From an uncultured bacterium (GTDB lineage: Bacteria; Bacteroidota; Bacteroidia; Bacteroidales; Bacteroidaceae), in NCBI GenBank assembly GCA_905214795.1, contig CAJMNM010000009.1:1-64000 (forward strand): a stretch of 64,000 bases of DNA. The letters run 5' to 3'. The number at the start of each line of letters is the position of its first letter. Positions within the stretch are counted from its first letter, which is position 1. The position numbers were made by a program, and so were the translations under genes. The notes beneath the pieces were generated by a model that saw only the letters and a program-made list of their open reading frames with translations, was not told the DNA's origin and did not search any database. This document shows, in pieces, positions 8,038 to 16,662 of this stretch.

Positions 8038-9690
8038 ATGAGTCCGAACAACAAATCTCGTTTTATGCCGCTAGCCTTGGCTGTCTGCCTTGTCGCCGGC
8101 ATTCTTATCGGAACATTTTATGCCAACCATTTCTCTGGCAACCGGCTTAATATCATCAACAACAGTACCAATAAAATCAACGACCTGTTGCGCATCATTG
8201 ACGACCAGTATGTCGATACGGTCAATATGGCCGACATGGTGGAAGAGGTTATGCCGCTTGTGCTTTCCGAGCTCGACCCTCATTCTGCCTACATCAGCGC
8301 AAAAGACGCCCGCGCGTCTGTTGAAGACCTGAAAGGCAGTTTCTCGGGCATCGGTGTGACTTTCACCATACAGCATGACACCATCCACATCATCAACGTC
8401 ATCAAAGGCGGCCCCTCTGAGAAAGTAGGCCTTCTTGCCGGCGACCGTATCGTTGAAATAGACGGCAAGCCCTATGTAGGAAAAGGCATCAACAATGAAG
8501 GCGCGATGAAACGTCTCAAAGGTGAGAAAGATACCAAAGTCAAACTGGGCATCAAGCGCACCGGCGAGAAAAAACTGCTTTCATTCACCGTTACACGCGG
8601 CGACATTCCTGTTCACAGTATCGAAGCCACTTATATGCTGACACCCGAAACCGGCTACATCAAGGTCAAGAAATTCGGCGAAACCACCTATCCCGAGTTA
8701 CTGGTCTCACTGGCCAAGCTGAATCAGGAAGGTTTCAAGAATCTGGTTATCGACCTGCGCGGCAACGAAGGCGGCTACATGCATTCGGCCATCCAGATGG
8801 TCAATACATTCCTGCCCAAAAACCGGCTTATCCTTTACACTCAGGGACGCAAGTCTCCGCGCGAGGAATACTTCAGCGACGGACAGGGTACCTTCCAGCA
8901 GATTCCACTTGTTGTGCTTGTCGACGAAGGTTCGGCTTCTGCCAGCGAGATTTTTGCGGGTGCCATCCAGGATAACGACCGCGGTACCATCATCGGCCGA
9001 CGCTCTTTCGGAAAAGGCCTTGTTCAGCAACCTATCGAATTCCGCGACGGAAGTATCGTGCGCCTGACCATTGCCCGTTATTACACCCCGTCAGGACGCT
9101 GCATCCAGAAGCCGTATGAGAAAGGCAAAAGCGACGCTTACGAGAACGATCTTATCGAACGTTACGAACGCGGCGAATTCTTCTCAAAAGACAGCATCCA
9201 CCAGAAAGGACCGGAATACAAGACCAGAATCGGACGTACGGTATACGGCAACGGCGGCATCATGCCGGACATCTTCATTCCCGAGGACACAAGCAATACA
9301 ACGTCATATTTCAAGGAAGCCCTGCTCAGCGGCCTGGTTTACCAGTTTGCGTTCGACTACTCGGACAAGAACCGCACTGAATTAAACAAACTGTCGCTGA
9401 AAGAAATGATAGATTTTCTTGACCGTGACCGTCTGCTCGAGAAATTTGCCACTTTCGCACAGAAACGCGGACTTAAACGCCGCAACCTGATGCTGTACAA
9501 ATCCCGCAAGCTGTTCGAGCTGAACATCTACGCGGCCATCATCAACAACATCAAGGACACCAACGACTTCTACGAGTACCTCAACAGCAACGATCCCGCC
9601 GTGCTTCGTGCCATTGAAGTATTGAAAAAAGGCGAAGCCTTCCCAAAGAAGCCGGCTGCCCAGGAACCCGTCAAAAACAAAAAGAAATAA
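8038..9690 (+). CDS. S41 family C-terminal processing peptidase (CtpA/Prc-like)
   Basis: Periplasmic serine protease that trims or degrades envelope proteins from their C-termini. A single N-terminal membrane helix (residues 10-28, PLALAVCLVAGILIG) anchors it. The PDZ domain spans about residues 95-180 (SFSGIGVTF, GPSEKVGLLAGDRIVEIDG), then comes the S41 catalytic core with IDLRGNEGGY near 237. The Ser/Lys dyad is visible: S301 within GSASASEIF and K326 within RRSFGKGLVQ, with the 25-residue spacing known for Prc. The C-terminal extension of about 150 residues is common in Bacteroidetes homologues. It sits 2 bp before the cyclo-ligase gene. Confidence 0.93.
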   Translation: MSPNNKSRFMPLALAVCLVAGILIGTFYANHFSGNRLNIINNSTNKINDLLRIIDDQYVDTVNMADMVEEVMPLVLSELDPHSAYISAKDARASVEDLKGSFSGIGVTFTIQHDTIHIINVIKGGPSEKVGLLAGDRIVEIDGKPYVGKGINNEGAMKRLKGEKDTKVKLGIKRTGEKKLLSFTVTRGDIPVHSIEATYMLTPETGYIKVKKFGETTYPELLVSLAKLNQEGFKNLVIDLRGNEGGYMHSAIQMVNTFLPKNRLILYTQGRKSPREEYFSDGQGTFQQIPLVVLVDEGSASASEIFAGAIQDNDRGTIIGRRSFGKGLVQQPIEFRDGSIVRLTIARYYTPSGRCIQKPYEKGKSDAYENDLIERYERGEFFSKDSIHQKGPEYKTRIGRTVYGNGGIMPDIFIPEDTSNTTSYFKEALLSGLVYQFAFDYSDKNRTELNKLSLKEMIDFLDRDRLLEKFATFAQKRGLKRRNLMLYKSRKLFELNIYAAIINNIKDTNDFYEYLNSNDPAVLRAIEVLKKGEAFPKKPAAQEPVKNKKK

Positions 9691-9692
9691 CC

Positions 9693-10229
9693 ATGACAGA
9701 TAAAACGTCTATCAGACAATCTATCAGGAACCTTAAAAAAGCCGTTTCCACTGAGGAACGGCTTTTTCTTTCCCGACAGCTGACCGCACGTCTGGAAAGT
9801 CACCCGCGTTTTGCCGGCGCGCACACCATTCTTCTCTACCACTCACTCCCCGACGAAGTCGATACACACGAACTCATACGTCGCTGGAGCGGCAAGAAAA
9901 GAATTCTGCTCCCCGTTGTAAACGGAGACGATTTAGACCTGAAAGAATATAAGGGAGAAAATACGCTAGAAAACGGCCACTACGGCATTTCCGAACCTAC
10001 CGGTCACACTTTTACCGCATTCAACGAGATTGATCTGGCCGTCATTCCCGGCATGGCTTTCGACCGGAACGGAAACCGGCTTGGACGCGGCAAGGGATAT
10101 TATGACCGGCTGCTGTCACGTCTCAGCAACTCAAATATTTATAAAATAGGACTTTGTTTCGATTTTCAGTTCCTGCCCCACATACCGGCCGAACCACACG
10201 ATATACTCATGGACGAAGTCTTACATTAA
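9693..10229 (+). CDS. 5-formyltetrahydrofolate cyclo-ligase
   Basis: ATP-dependent enzyme converting 5-formyl-THF to 5,10-methenyl-THF in one-carbon metabolism. The 178-residue length is normal. The conserved C-terminal motif LGRGKGYYDRLLSRL (near residues 130-144) binds phosphate/ATP and is diagnostic. VIPGMAFDRNGNRL directly precedes it, and the N-terminus has the usual basic IRQSIRNLKKAV helix. It is the last gene of a tightly packed operon with the protease gene and ends 69 bp before the convergent dciA-like gene. Confidence 0.93.
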   Translation: MTDKTSIRQSIRNLKKAVSTEERLFLSRQLTARLESHPRFAGAHTILLYHSLPDEVDTHELIRRWSGKKRILLPVVNGDDLDLKEYKGENTLENGHYGISEPTGHTFTAFNEIDLAVIPGMAFDRNGNRLGRGKGYYDRLLSRLSNSNIYKIGLCFDFQFLPHIPAEPHDILMDEVLH

Positions 10230-10257
10230 GCGTTTGTCATCACGCCTCACCGGGAAA

Positions 10258-10294
10258 CAAAAAACGGCCGTACACATACACAGGCCGTAAAAAG
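10258..10294 (-). terminator. Rho-independent terminator after recF-dciA
   Basis: ACGGCC (10264-10269) pairs with GGCCGT (10283-10288) around a 13-nt loop. On the minus strand the stem is followed by a T-rich run (TTTTTTG). It also has A/T-rich flanks on the plus strand and may act in both directions between the convergent genes. Confidence 0.7.
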
Positions 10295-10297
10295 AAA

Positions 10298-10588
10298 CTA
10301 AATAAACTTGATGCTTTGTATCACCTGCGCACCTACATGAGCATTCAGCTTGGCCACAAGCTGCTCACGCGACATCATCAGGTTGGCTTTCAAGGCAGGC
10401 GACTTGATTTGTATACACATCACCTGGTTTTTAATAAAGATATTGCCCGTATAGCGCGTAATGGCCTCCCCCATCACTTCCGGCCATGCGGCAATCACAC
10501 GCCACTCGTTGAGGGGCGTCTCCAGTCCTTCCTGACGCAGAAACTGCCGGAGCACCATGCCGATAGCTTCCGATTTATTCCTTCTCAT
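10298..10588 (-). CDS. DUF721 / DciA-like protein
   Basis: Protein of 96 residues in the DUF721 family, which includes DciA, the ancestral loader or partner of the replicative helicase DnaB. Visible family features are the N-terminal helix ending in FLRQEGLETPLNEW, the motif WPEVMGEAITRYTGNIFIKNQ-like (residues about 31-50), and the conserved strand/helix end LVAKLNAHVGAQVIQSIKF. It follows recF with a 4-bp overlap, the arrangement typical of Bacteroidetes and of many bacteria where this protein sits by dnaA/recF genes. A role in replication or helicase loading is inferred from the family. Confidence 0.85.
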   Translation of the reverse strand: MRRNKSEAIGMVLRQFLRQEGLETPLNEWRVIAAWPEVMGEAITRYTGNIFIKNQVMCIQIKSPALKANLMMSREQLVAKLNAHVGAQVIQSIKFI

Positions 10589-11682
10589 GCCTTGACCTCT
10601 CCTTGTTCAACATAAAACAATCGGTAGTCCTGCCCCGCTTCAGCCAGAATACGGTCCAGATGGTCGCGGTTGGTGTCGGTGATGAATATCTGTCCGAACT
10701 GCTCTCCCGACACCAGTTTCACAATCTGCTCCACCCTGTCGGCGTCCAGTTTGTCAAAAATATCGTCAAGCAAAAGCAGCGGTGTGGTATGACTGCCCGT
10801 CCGGCGCAGGAAATCAAACTGCGCCAGCTTCAACGCGATAAGAAAAGTCTTGTTCTGTCCCTGCGACCCTTCACGACGGATAGGATAATCGCCAAGCGTC
10901 ATCTCAATGTCATCCTTGTGTATACCATGAAGCGAATAGCCCATAATACGGTCCTTTGCCCGGTCACGGCGGATGGTGTCAAGCAGCGGTCCTCGTTCAC
11001 CGTGCGACACATAGCGTAGCCCCACCTGTTCACGTTCCTGCGAAATGGCCTGATAAAAACGCTGGAAGATGGGAATAAATTCAGATATATACTCCTGTCT
11101 GCGGCTGTAAATCAGTTCTCCCTCGTGCGCCATACATTCCTCCCACAGCGCCATCAGCGTCTCGTCGGGTTCTTCCTCCATTTTCAGCAACACATTGCGC
11201 TGCTGCAACGCCTTGTTATAACGCAACAAAGCCTCCAGATACTCATGGTCGTACTGCGAAATCACCAGGTCCATAAAACGTCTGCGTTCCTCGCTTCCTC
11301 CCGCTATCAGCGCGGCGTCCGACGGCGATACCGACACAAGCGGAATCAGCCCGATATGCTCGGCCAGCCGCTTGTAATCCTTCTTGTTGCGTCTGAACTT
11401 CTTTTTCTGCTTGCGTTTAAGTCCGCAATATATCTCCTCCGCGTCTCCGTTCTCATGCTCATAAATTCCCTGAAGCATGAAAAACTCCTCGCCGTGTCTG
11501 ATATTCTGCGAATCTATGGCGTTGGTGGCGCTTTTGCAAAAAGACAGGAAATAAACGGCATCGAGAAAATTGGTCTTACCCTGACCGTTATGCCCGATAA
11601 AACAATTCATCTTTGGCGAAAACTCCAGTTCCGCCTGCGCGATGTTCTTATAATTCAGCACCGATATTTTCTTCAGTATCAT
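10585..11682 (-). CDS. recF: DNA replication and repair protein RecF
   Basis: SMC-like ATPase that loads RecA at single-strand gaps together with RecO and RecR. From the ATG at 11682 it has about 365 residues. Walker A GHNGQGKTNFLDAVYFL is near residue 30, the ABC signature REGSQGQNKTFLIALKLAQ near 285, and Walker B PLLLLDDIFDKLD near 318. The frame is open up to 11727, but the start at 11682 (MILKKISVLNYKNI) matches the standard RecF N-terminus and lies downstream of a TACTTTTG promoter element. It shares a 4-bp overlap with the dciA-like gene and is transcribed away from the TPR-ribH pair. Confidence 0.95.
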   Translation of the reverse strand: MILKKISVLNYKNIAQAELEFSPKMNCFIGHNGQGKTNFLDAVYFLSFCKSATNAIDSQNIRHGEEFFMLQGIYEHENGDAEEIYCGLKRKQKKKFRRNKKDYKRLAEHIGLIPLVSVSPSDAALIAGGSEERRRFMDLVISQYDHEYLEALLRYNKALQQRNVLLKMEEEPDETLMALWEECMAHEGELIYSRRQEYISEFIPIFQRFYQAISQEREQVGLRYVSHGERGPLLDTIRRDRAKDRIMGYSLHGIHKDDIEMTLGDYPIRREGSQGQNKTFLIALKLAQFDFLRRTGSHTTPLLLLDDIFDKLDADRVEQIVKLVSGEQFGQIFITDTNRDHLDRILAEAGQDYRLFYVEQGEVKA

Positions 11683-11708
11683 CCGTAGTCTCCTTATTAT
11701 TTGCAATG

Positions 11709-11716
11709 CAAAAGTA
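11709..11716 (-). promoter_or_regulatory. Promoter -7 element for recF
   Basis: On the minus strand TACTTTTG matches TAnnTTTG and lies 27 bp upstream of the recF start at 11682. It is divergent from the element at 11779-11786. Confidence 0.6.
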
Positions 11717-11778
11717 CGGTTTATCACTTAATCCTAAAAAAAATAGGCTATAAATTTTATCAAACGGGATTATTTCGC

Positions 11779-11786
11779 TACTTTTG
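11779..11786 (+). promoter_or_regulatory. Promoter -7 element for the TPR gene and ribH
   Basis: TACTTTTG matches the Bacteroidetes -7 consensus. It lies about 70 bp upstream of the ATG at 11857 and is the reason for rejecting the longer open frame that begins at 11701. Confidence 0.6.
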
Positions 11787-11856
11787 CCTTGCTTTATGCG
11801 GTCCCTGCCGCAAAAGGCAGACTTACACACAGAAAATCAATAAAAATTTAAATAAA

Positions 11857-12531
11857 ATGACAAACAACAAGACACAGGAAACTGCTCACGGAGACAATCC
11901 GATGAACATTTCAGAGGCCGTAATCAGCAAATACAAAAAACCTCTTTTGTACGGTCTTATCGCTATTGCCGTAATTATCGGCGGCTATTTCCTTTACCGT
12001 AACTTCATCGTGCTTCCTCACGAGCAGAAAGCCGAAGAACTTCTTTACAAGGGTCAGGAATACTTTGCTCAGGATCAGTACGAAAAAGCGCTTAACGGCG
12101 ACGGACAGGGCTATCCGGGTTTCATTGCCATTGCCAACGAATACGGCAACACGCCTTCAGGCAACCTGGCAAATCTTTATGCCGGTCTGAGCTACGCAAA
12201 GCAGGACAAATATAAAGAAGCAGCCGACTGTCTGGAAAGCTTCAACCTGCGCGACGACCAGATGATATCACCGGCCGCTCTCGGTGCCCTTGGCAACTGC
12301 TATGCCAACATGGACAAACCGGAAGAGGCTGTAAAGGCACTTGAAAAGGCTGCCAAACTGGCTGACAACAACAGCCTGAGCCCCATCTACCTGATTCAGG
12401 CCGGTCAGATTTACGAATCAATGGGCAAGAAAGACGAAGCTTTGGCTTGCTACCAGCAAATCAAGACCAAATATGTCAACTCTATGCAGTTCAGCGAGAT
12501 TGACAAATATATCGAACGTGTAAGCAAATAA
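11857..12531 (+). CDS. Membrane-anchored tetratricopeptide repeat protein
   Basis: About 224 residues. A cytoplasmic N-terminal tail is followed by a single transmembrane helix (about residues 29-47, LLYGLIAIAVIIGGYFLY). A helical solenoid of TPR units follows, with typical spacing of A/G-Y-F residues: KAEELLYKGQEYFAQDQYEKAL, NLYAGLSYAKQDKYKEA, ALGNCYANMDKPEEAVKAL, and QAGQIYESMGKKDEALACYQ. It resembles the YfgM/TolA-like TPR family in Bacteroidetes and may be a periplasmic protein-interaction scaffold. The start at 11857 is preferred to the upstream extension because that would run through the promoter. ribH starts 8 bp after its stop. Confidence 0.88.
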   Translation: MTNNKTQETAHGDNPMNISEAVISKYKKPLLYGLIAIAVIIGGYFLYRNFIVLPHEQKAEELLYKGQEYFAQDQYEKALNGDGQGYPGFIAIANEYGNTPSGNLANLYAGLSYAKQDKYKEAADCLESFNLRDDQMISPAALGALGNCYANMDKPEEAVKALEKAAKLADNNSLSPIYLIQAGQIYESMGKKDEALACYQQIKTKYVNSMQFSEIDKYIERVSK

Positions 12532-12539
12532 TCGGAACC

Positions 12540-13031
12540 ATGGCTACAGCATTGCACAATCTGTCTGAATACGACGCGCAGTCAGTTCCCTGTGCCAAGG
12601 GAATGCGTTTCGGTATCGTAGTCAGCGAATGGAACCACAACATCACCGGCGCGCTGCTCGAAGGTGCCCACAACACACTCGTAAAAAACGATGCCAACGA
12701 GGACGACATCATGGTAATGACCGTTCCCGGCAGCTTTGAACTGGTGTTCGGCGCTTCACAGATGGCTAAAAGCGGAAAAGTAGACGCTGTCATCGCCATC
12801 GGCTGTGTAATCCGTGGAGACACTCCCCACTTTGATTACATCTGCGAAGGAACCACCGCGGGCCTTTCCTCACTGAACGCCACCGGCGACATACCGGTCA
12901 TCTACGGTCTGCTCACCTGCAACAATCTGCAACAGGCTCAGGACCGTGCGGGAGGCATTCTGGGCAACAAAGGTGACGAATGTGCGGTGACCGCCATCAA
13001 AATGGTTGATTACAAACGTCAATTGAAATAA
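12540..13031 (+). CDS. ribH: 6,7-dimethyl-8-ribityllumazine synthase
   Basis: Penultimate enzyme of riboflavin synthesis; condenses the ribityl pyrimidinedione with 3,4-dihydroxybutanone phosphate in an icosahedral or pentameric shell. The 163-residue protein has the family segments FGIVVSEWNHNITGALLEGA, MTVPGSFELVFGASQM and AIGCVIRGDTPHFDYICEGTT (the last two hold substrate- and phosphate-binding residues, including the catalytic histidine of the GDTPHFDYI motif). The C-terminal GNKGDECAVTAIKM is also typical. No FMN riboswitch is seen; it appears to be expressed from the TPR gene promoter. Confidence 0.96.
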   Translation: MATALHNLSEYDAQSVPCAKGMRFGIVVSEWNHNITGALLEGAHNTLVKNDANEDDIMVMTVPGSFELVFGASQMAKSGKVDAVIAIGCVIRGDTPHFDYICEGTTAGLSSLNATGDIPVIYGLLTCNNLQQAQDRAGGILGNKGDECAVTAIKMVDYKRQLK

Positions 13032-13066
13032 TCAGCTTTTAAATTATATTTGTATAGCAATCAAAC

Positions 13067-13103
13067 GGGATGTATCGCTACTGCGGTACATCCCTATTTT
13101 TTT
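13067..13103 (+). terminator. Rho-independent terminator after ribH
   Basis: GGGATGTA (13067-13074) pairs perfectly with TACATCCC (13087-13094) around a 12-nt loop. The stem is followed by TATTTTTTT on the plus strand. Confidence 0.88.
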
Positions 13104-14151
13104 AATACCACTTTTTGCGTCTGAAGTAGAAATAGACAAAGACAGCCACCGCCACCATCAACAGCCACGCCATGCCGTAACCGAACCGCCATTCCAGCTC
13201 GGGCATGAACTTGAAATTCATTCCCCAGATGCCGGCAAAGAAGGTCAGCGGAATAAAGATGGTAGAAACCACCGTCAACTGCTTCATGATGCTGTTCATG
13301 CGCAAATCATTATTAGACAGATAAAGATCCACCAAAGCTGTCAGAATATCGCGGCAGGTCTCTATGGATTGCAGGATGGAATGCAGATGGTCGAGCACGT
13401 CGTTAAAAAACGGACGATTCTCGTTACTGATTAATCCGTTGTTCTCGCGGAACAGACCGTTTATCTGCTCTTTGAGCGGCATCACGGTTTTCCTTATCAG
13501 ACGGCAGTTACGGCGATACATCTGTATGTCGCCTATTCCGGATGATTCTGTGCCTATTCTGTCCAGCAGACTTTCCTCCATGTCCTCCAGCTCGTCTTCC
13601 ATCTTGCCGAGAATCACCATGAAATGCCCCATCACACTGTTCAGAATAACACTCAGAAGAAAATCGGCACTGCGGTCTCTCACCTTCATCACATTCTTTT
13701 TGATAGCCTCAATGATGTCATTGAAAAAGTCTGTTTCCTTATCCACAAACGTCAGCACATAATTACATCCCTGTATAATAGCCAGCTGATGCGGAATATA
13801 CTCCTCGCTGTCGCTTTCTCTTCCCAACAGCTTCACAATAATCACATTATACTCCTCACGCTGCTCAATCTTTGTCAGATGTTCCGTATTCAGAATGTCC
13901 TGCATCACAAGGAAATCTATGCCGAAGTGTTCGCAAATCTCCTCTATGGCCTGCGCGTCCTGCAAGCCATGTACCTGAATCCAGTTAATGCCGTCCGACT
14001 TCATGCAGGTCACCACATGACTGAATTCCTTTTCACTGAAAAATTTCACCTCATCCCTGTCATAAGCACAGAGATGCAAATGAGTCGGTGTCTTGCTTCT
14101 GCCGTTGTAGACGAGCTGCTCGTCCAACAGATTATTCCTGGTTTTGGCCAT
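13102..14151 (-). CDS. corA: CorA-type magnesium/cobalt transporter
   Basis: Pentameric inner-membrane channel for Mg(II), also Co(II) and Ni(II). The 349-residue protein has a large cytoplasmic N-terminal domain with a long stalk helix and ends with two transmembrane helices. The pore signature GMN is intact in FAGIWGMNFKF near residue 311, followed by the periplasmic loop PELEWRFGYG and the second helix (MAWLLMVAVAVFVYFYF), then the basic tail RRKKW. It is convergent with ribH. A minus-strand TATCTTTG at 14199-14192 is the likely promoter. Confidence 0.94.
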   Translation of the reverse strand: MAKTRNNLLDEQLVYNGRSKTPTHLHLCAYDRDEVKFFSEKEFSHVVTCMKSDGINWIQVHGLQDAQAIEEICEHFGIDFLVMQDILNTEHLTKIEQREEYNVIIVKLLGRESDSEEYIPHQLAIIQGCNYVLTFVDKETDFFNDIIEAIKKNVMKVRDRSADFLLSVILNSVMGHFMVILGKMEDELEDMEESLLDRIGTESSGIGDIQMYRRNCRLIRKTVMPLKEQINGLFRENNGLISNENRPFFNDVLDHLHSILQSIETCRDILTALVDLYLSNNDLRMNSIMKQLTVVSTIFIPLTFFAGIWGMNFKFMPELEWRFGYGMAWLLMVAVAVFVYFYFRRKKWY

Positions 14152-14191
14152 CGTTTTAACGGTTTAAGTCTGTTAATATGTTTGCTTAAAA

Positions 14192-14199
14192 CAAAGATA
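14192..14199 (-). promoter_or_regulatory. Promoter -7 element for corA
   Basis: Minus-strand TATCTTTG matches TAnnTTTG and lies 41 bp upstream of the corA start. A possible TTTG -33 at 14227-14224 has a somewhat long 24-bp spacing. Confidence 0.55.
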
Positions 14200-15667
14200 A
14201 GATAATTTATTGAAAACCTGCTGCAAACCGAATGTTTTTGATACGACTCATTGCTTCCTGCTCCGTCAATAACCATAAAAAGCCCAAGATAGCGTCCACC
14301 CTATAGCGAAAGAAATGTTTTATTACATTCCTTTCTGCCTGAAGGTAAATATAGTTTACTTATTACATCAGATTTAGGTCTTTCAGCCTCAACACCCCAC
14401 TTTGCGGAAAATCATTCTTTCGTGCCATAACCTCAACAATTTTACCTCGAAAGCCCTCCTTTTACCTACTTTTTCGAAATCTATCCGTAAAAATCTTATG
14501 ATAGCATTTTCACACAAAAAGCATCCTTATTATTATATTTTCATTTCATCTTATCAGAAATAGCAAACATAAACAAACGTATTTCACCTGTTACGCTATT
14601 AAAATTAAAAACCCTGCGCTTAGGTTTTTCATCGTTTTCTGTCACCTTCCCACCCTGTTTATAGAAAACACTGTTTTAACCCTTATTTTAGGAATCAGTT
14701 TACAATAGCAACACGGCGACACACAAATTATCACGCAATCATTTCCCCCTTACCGTTCTTTTTAACCACCAGCAATCTCGTTTTAACCATCAGAATCTTC
14801 CTTTTTCGATGTAAACATTTCATCATAATTTAATTTTTTCAGTACCGAACAAAAGTAAAATGCATACGGTTACGAATTTTTTCGTAACCGTAGAGAAATT
14901 TATTTCTGCACTTTACAAATTATTTTCCGCACGGTTACGGTTAAACCCGTAACCGTAGGGAATGAAATTCGCAACCGTACAGAAAAAATTTTATCCTTTG
15001 AAATACCCTACTTTTTAGAGATTATTTTTACAAAATATAAAACCGTCTTGTTAACGGGCTTTACATTCTTTGTAACCATCTAATAATCAGAAGTATAATA
15101 ATACAAATTATATTTTTGACCCATAAAATCGAGATTTTGTAACCGTACATAAATATTTCATAACAGTAGAGAATTTTTTCATAACAGTAAGCGTTTCCGG
15201 GGTTAGCCGTACTTGCATGACTTTTCATCCATAAACAGCCCTTCTGCACAATTTGTAATATATTATTATCACAAATCAATGCTTCATGCTATTTCATCAA
15301 GCTTATCTGATACAAAAAATGGCTCCTCTCCGGCCATAGGTTTCTCAATCCGGAAATGCTTTCTATCTCCAGATTTCCGGGAAAACGCCACAAATAAACG
15401 TCTGATTATATCTGTCAAATAGAAAAAACAGACAGCAAAACAGGCATCTCACAATTTGGTATAAATTGTTTACATCACCCGTATTTGTATTTCAGACAAA
15501 ACGGTAAAATGCAGCTTTATCAGAATAAACGTTAATCCTAATAAATAAGATAAATGTATTGCAGGAAATGCTTTCTGTTTATAAATAGATAAACAAAGAA
15601 ACAGAATGGAGTGAAGAATTATAAGAAGATGAAATCAAGAAAATCTTAGCCTTATTATTTGATTTTG
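14200..15667. other. 1.5-kb gene-free AT-rich region
   Basis: No convincing coding sequence on either strand; all open frames are short and lack family features. The stretch is AT-rich and contains an ordered array of GTAACCGTA-type repeats (listed separately) and a small potential hairpin, AAAAACC with GGTTTTT at 14607-14629. It separates the higher-GC core genes from the AT-rich restriction-modification cassette. It could be an integration junction, decayed DNA or a regulatory/structural site. Confidence 0.6.
14760..15212. repeat. Helically phased short repeat array, core GTAACCGTA
   Basis: Degenerate copies of an 11-bp motif, best form CGTAACCGTAG, occur on the plus strand with their AACC (or variant) core at 14764, 14785, 14886, 14951, 14973, 15041, 15074, 15141, 15162, 15183 and 15205. 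Spacings are mostly 21-22 bp or 65-68 bp, that is near multiples of two helical turns. Two copies are doubled into inverted repeats: TACGGTTACGAA/TTCGTAACCGTA (14865-14892, 12-bp arms, 4-bp spacer) and ACGGTTACGG/CCGTAACCGT (14931-14956, 10-bp arms, 6-bp spacer). The pattern resembles iterons or a multi-site protein-binding array; its function is unknown. Confidence 0.7.
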
Positions 15668-15698
15668 TTGGCTAAATAAGCTGTTATTCGTATTTTTG
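15668..15698 (+). promoter_or_regulatory. Promoter of the restriction-modification operon
   Basis: TATTTTTG (15691-15698) with TTG (15668-15670) 20 bp upstream fits the Bacteroidetes promoter consensus. The predicted transcript starts near 15705, leaving a leader of about 45 nt before the methylase ATG at 15750. Confidence 0.7.
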
Positions 15699-15749
15699 CA
15701 TAATAAAGAGACAGAACTTGTCTGCCTAATATTTTGAATTTTGAGGCAT

Positions 15750-16661
15750 ATGAAAAGATCATATACATATCCGGCAAAACCATTTGTTAAATGGGTTGGA
15801 GGTAAAACACAACTTCTTGATGATATAAAAAAAACTCTACCTCGTGATTTATCACAAAGGGATAACATAACTTATATTGAGCCATTTGTTGGTGGAGGAG
15901 CCGTTTTATTTTGGATTTTACAAGAATATCCGAATATATCACGAGCTATAATTAATGATATCAATGAAGAGTTAATTTGTACATATCGTATAATAAAATC
16001 AGATGTTGAAAAATTAATTCTTGAATTAACACGTATTCAATCTGAGTATCTTTCACTTAACAATATTGCAAGAAAAGATTATTTTTTATTTCAACGTGAA
16101 CGTTTTAATGAGAAAAACAATTCGGATATCGAAACTGCTGCATTATTTATTTTCCTAAACAGGACCTGCTTTAATGGGTTATATCGTGTAAATTCCAAAG
16201 GAAAATTTAATGTTCCGCATGGAAAATATACAAATCCTAAAATTTGCGATGAGGAAACATTAAGGGCTGATTCTGCCGTTCTACAACGTGTTGAGATTCT
16301 TTGTGGTGATTTTGCGCAAACAGGTAAATATGCAAACAATAATGTTTTGTATTATTTTGATCCACCATATCGTCCTCTGACAGAAACTTCTGCATTTACT
16401 TCTTATGCAAAAGATGGTTTTGATGATACTGAGCAAATGCGATTACGTGATTTTTGTGAACAAATAACCAAGCACAAATCTTTGTTTGTGGCAAGTAATT
16501 CTGATCCACAGAATGTAGATAATGGAGATGATTTTTTTGATCATCTTTATAAGATGTTTTCCATTAAAAGAGTCTCTGCTGCGAGAATGATAAATTCAAA
16601 AGGTAATGGCCGCGGTGCTATTTCAGAGATAATGATTTCCAACGTTGCTAATGTTTACTGA
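15750..16661 (+). CDS. Dam-like DNA adenine methyltransferase (DpnM/M1.DpnII type, GATC)
   Basis: Alpha-class N6-adenine methyltransferase expected to protect GATC sites on double-stranded DNA. From the ATG at 15750 it has about 303 residues. The AdoMet-binding motif FVKWVGGKTQLLDDI lies near residue 11 and YIEPFVGGGAV near 45. The catalytic motif DPPY is at residues 204-207 (in YYFDPPYRPL). The alternative TTG start at 15741 adds only three residues. The downstream nuclease is DpnII-like, which supports GATC as the target. Base composition is clearly more AT-rich than the corA side, suggesting acquisition by transfer. Confidence 0.93.
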   Translation: MKRSYTYPAKPFVKWVGGKTQLLDDIKKTLPRDLSQRDNITYIEPFVGGGAVLFWILQEYPNISRAIINDINEELICTYRIIKSDVEKLILELTRIQSEYLSLNNIARKDYFLFQRERFNEKNNSDIETAALFIFLNRTCFNGLYRVNSKGKFNVPHGKYTNPKICDEETLRADSAVLQRVEILCGDFAQTGKYANNNVLYYFDPPYRPLTETSAFTSYAKDGFDDTEQMRLRDFCEQITKHKSLFVASNSDPQNVDNGDDFFDHLYKMFSIKRVSAARMINSKGNGRGAISEIMISNVANVY

Positions 16662-16662
16662 T

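Noticed and set aside
11125..11688. 187-codon plus-strand ORF antisense to recF
   Set aside because: No family features; RecF motifs on the minus strand are complete.
14760..15212. CRISPR or CRISPR remnant
   Set aside because: Repeats are only about 11 bp, degenerate and partly inverted, with no constant 25-40-bp repeat/spacer pattern and no cas genes.
15061..15279. Minus-strand ORF of 72 codons in the gene-free region
   Set aside because: Cysteine- and tyrosine-rich low-complexity translation running through the repeat array, with no family features.
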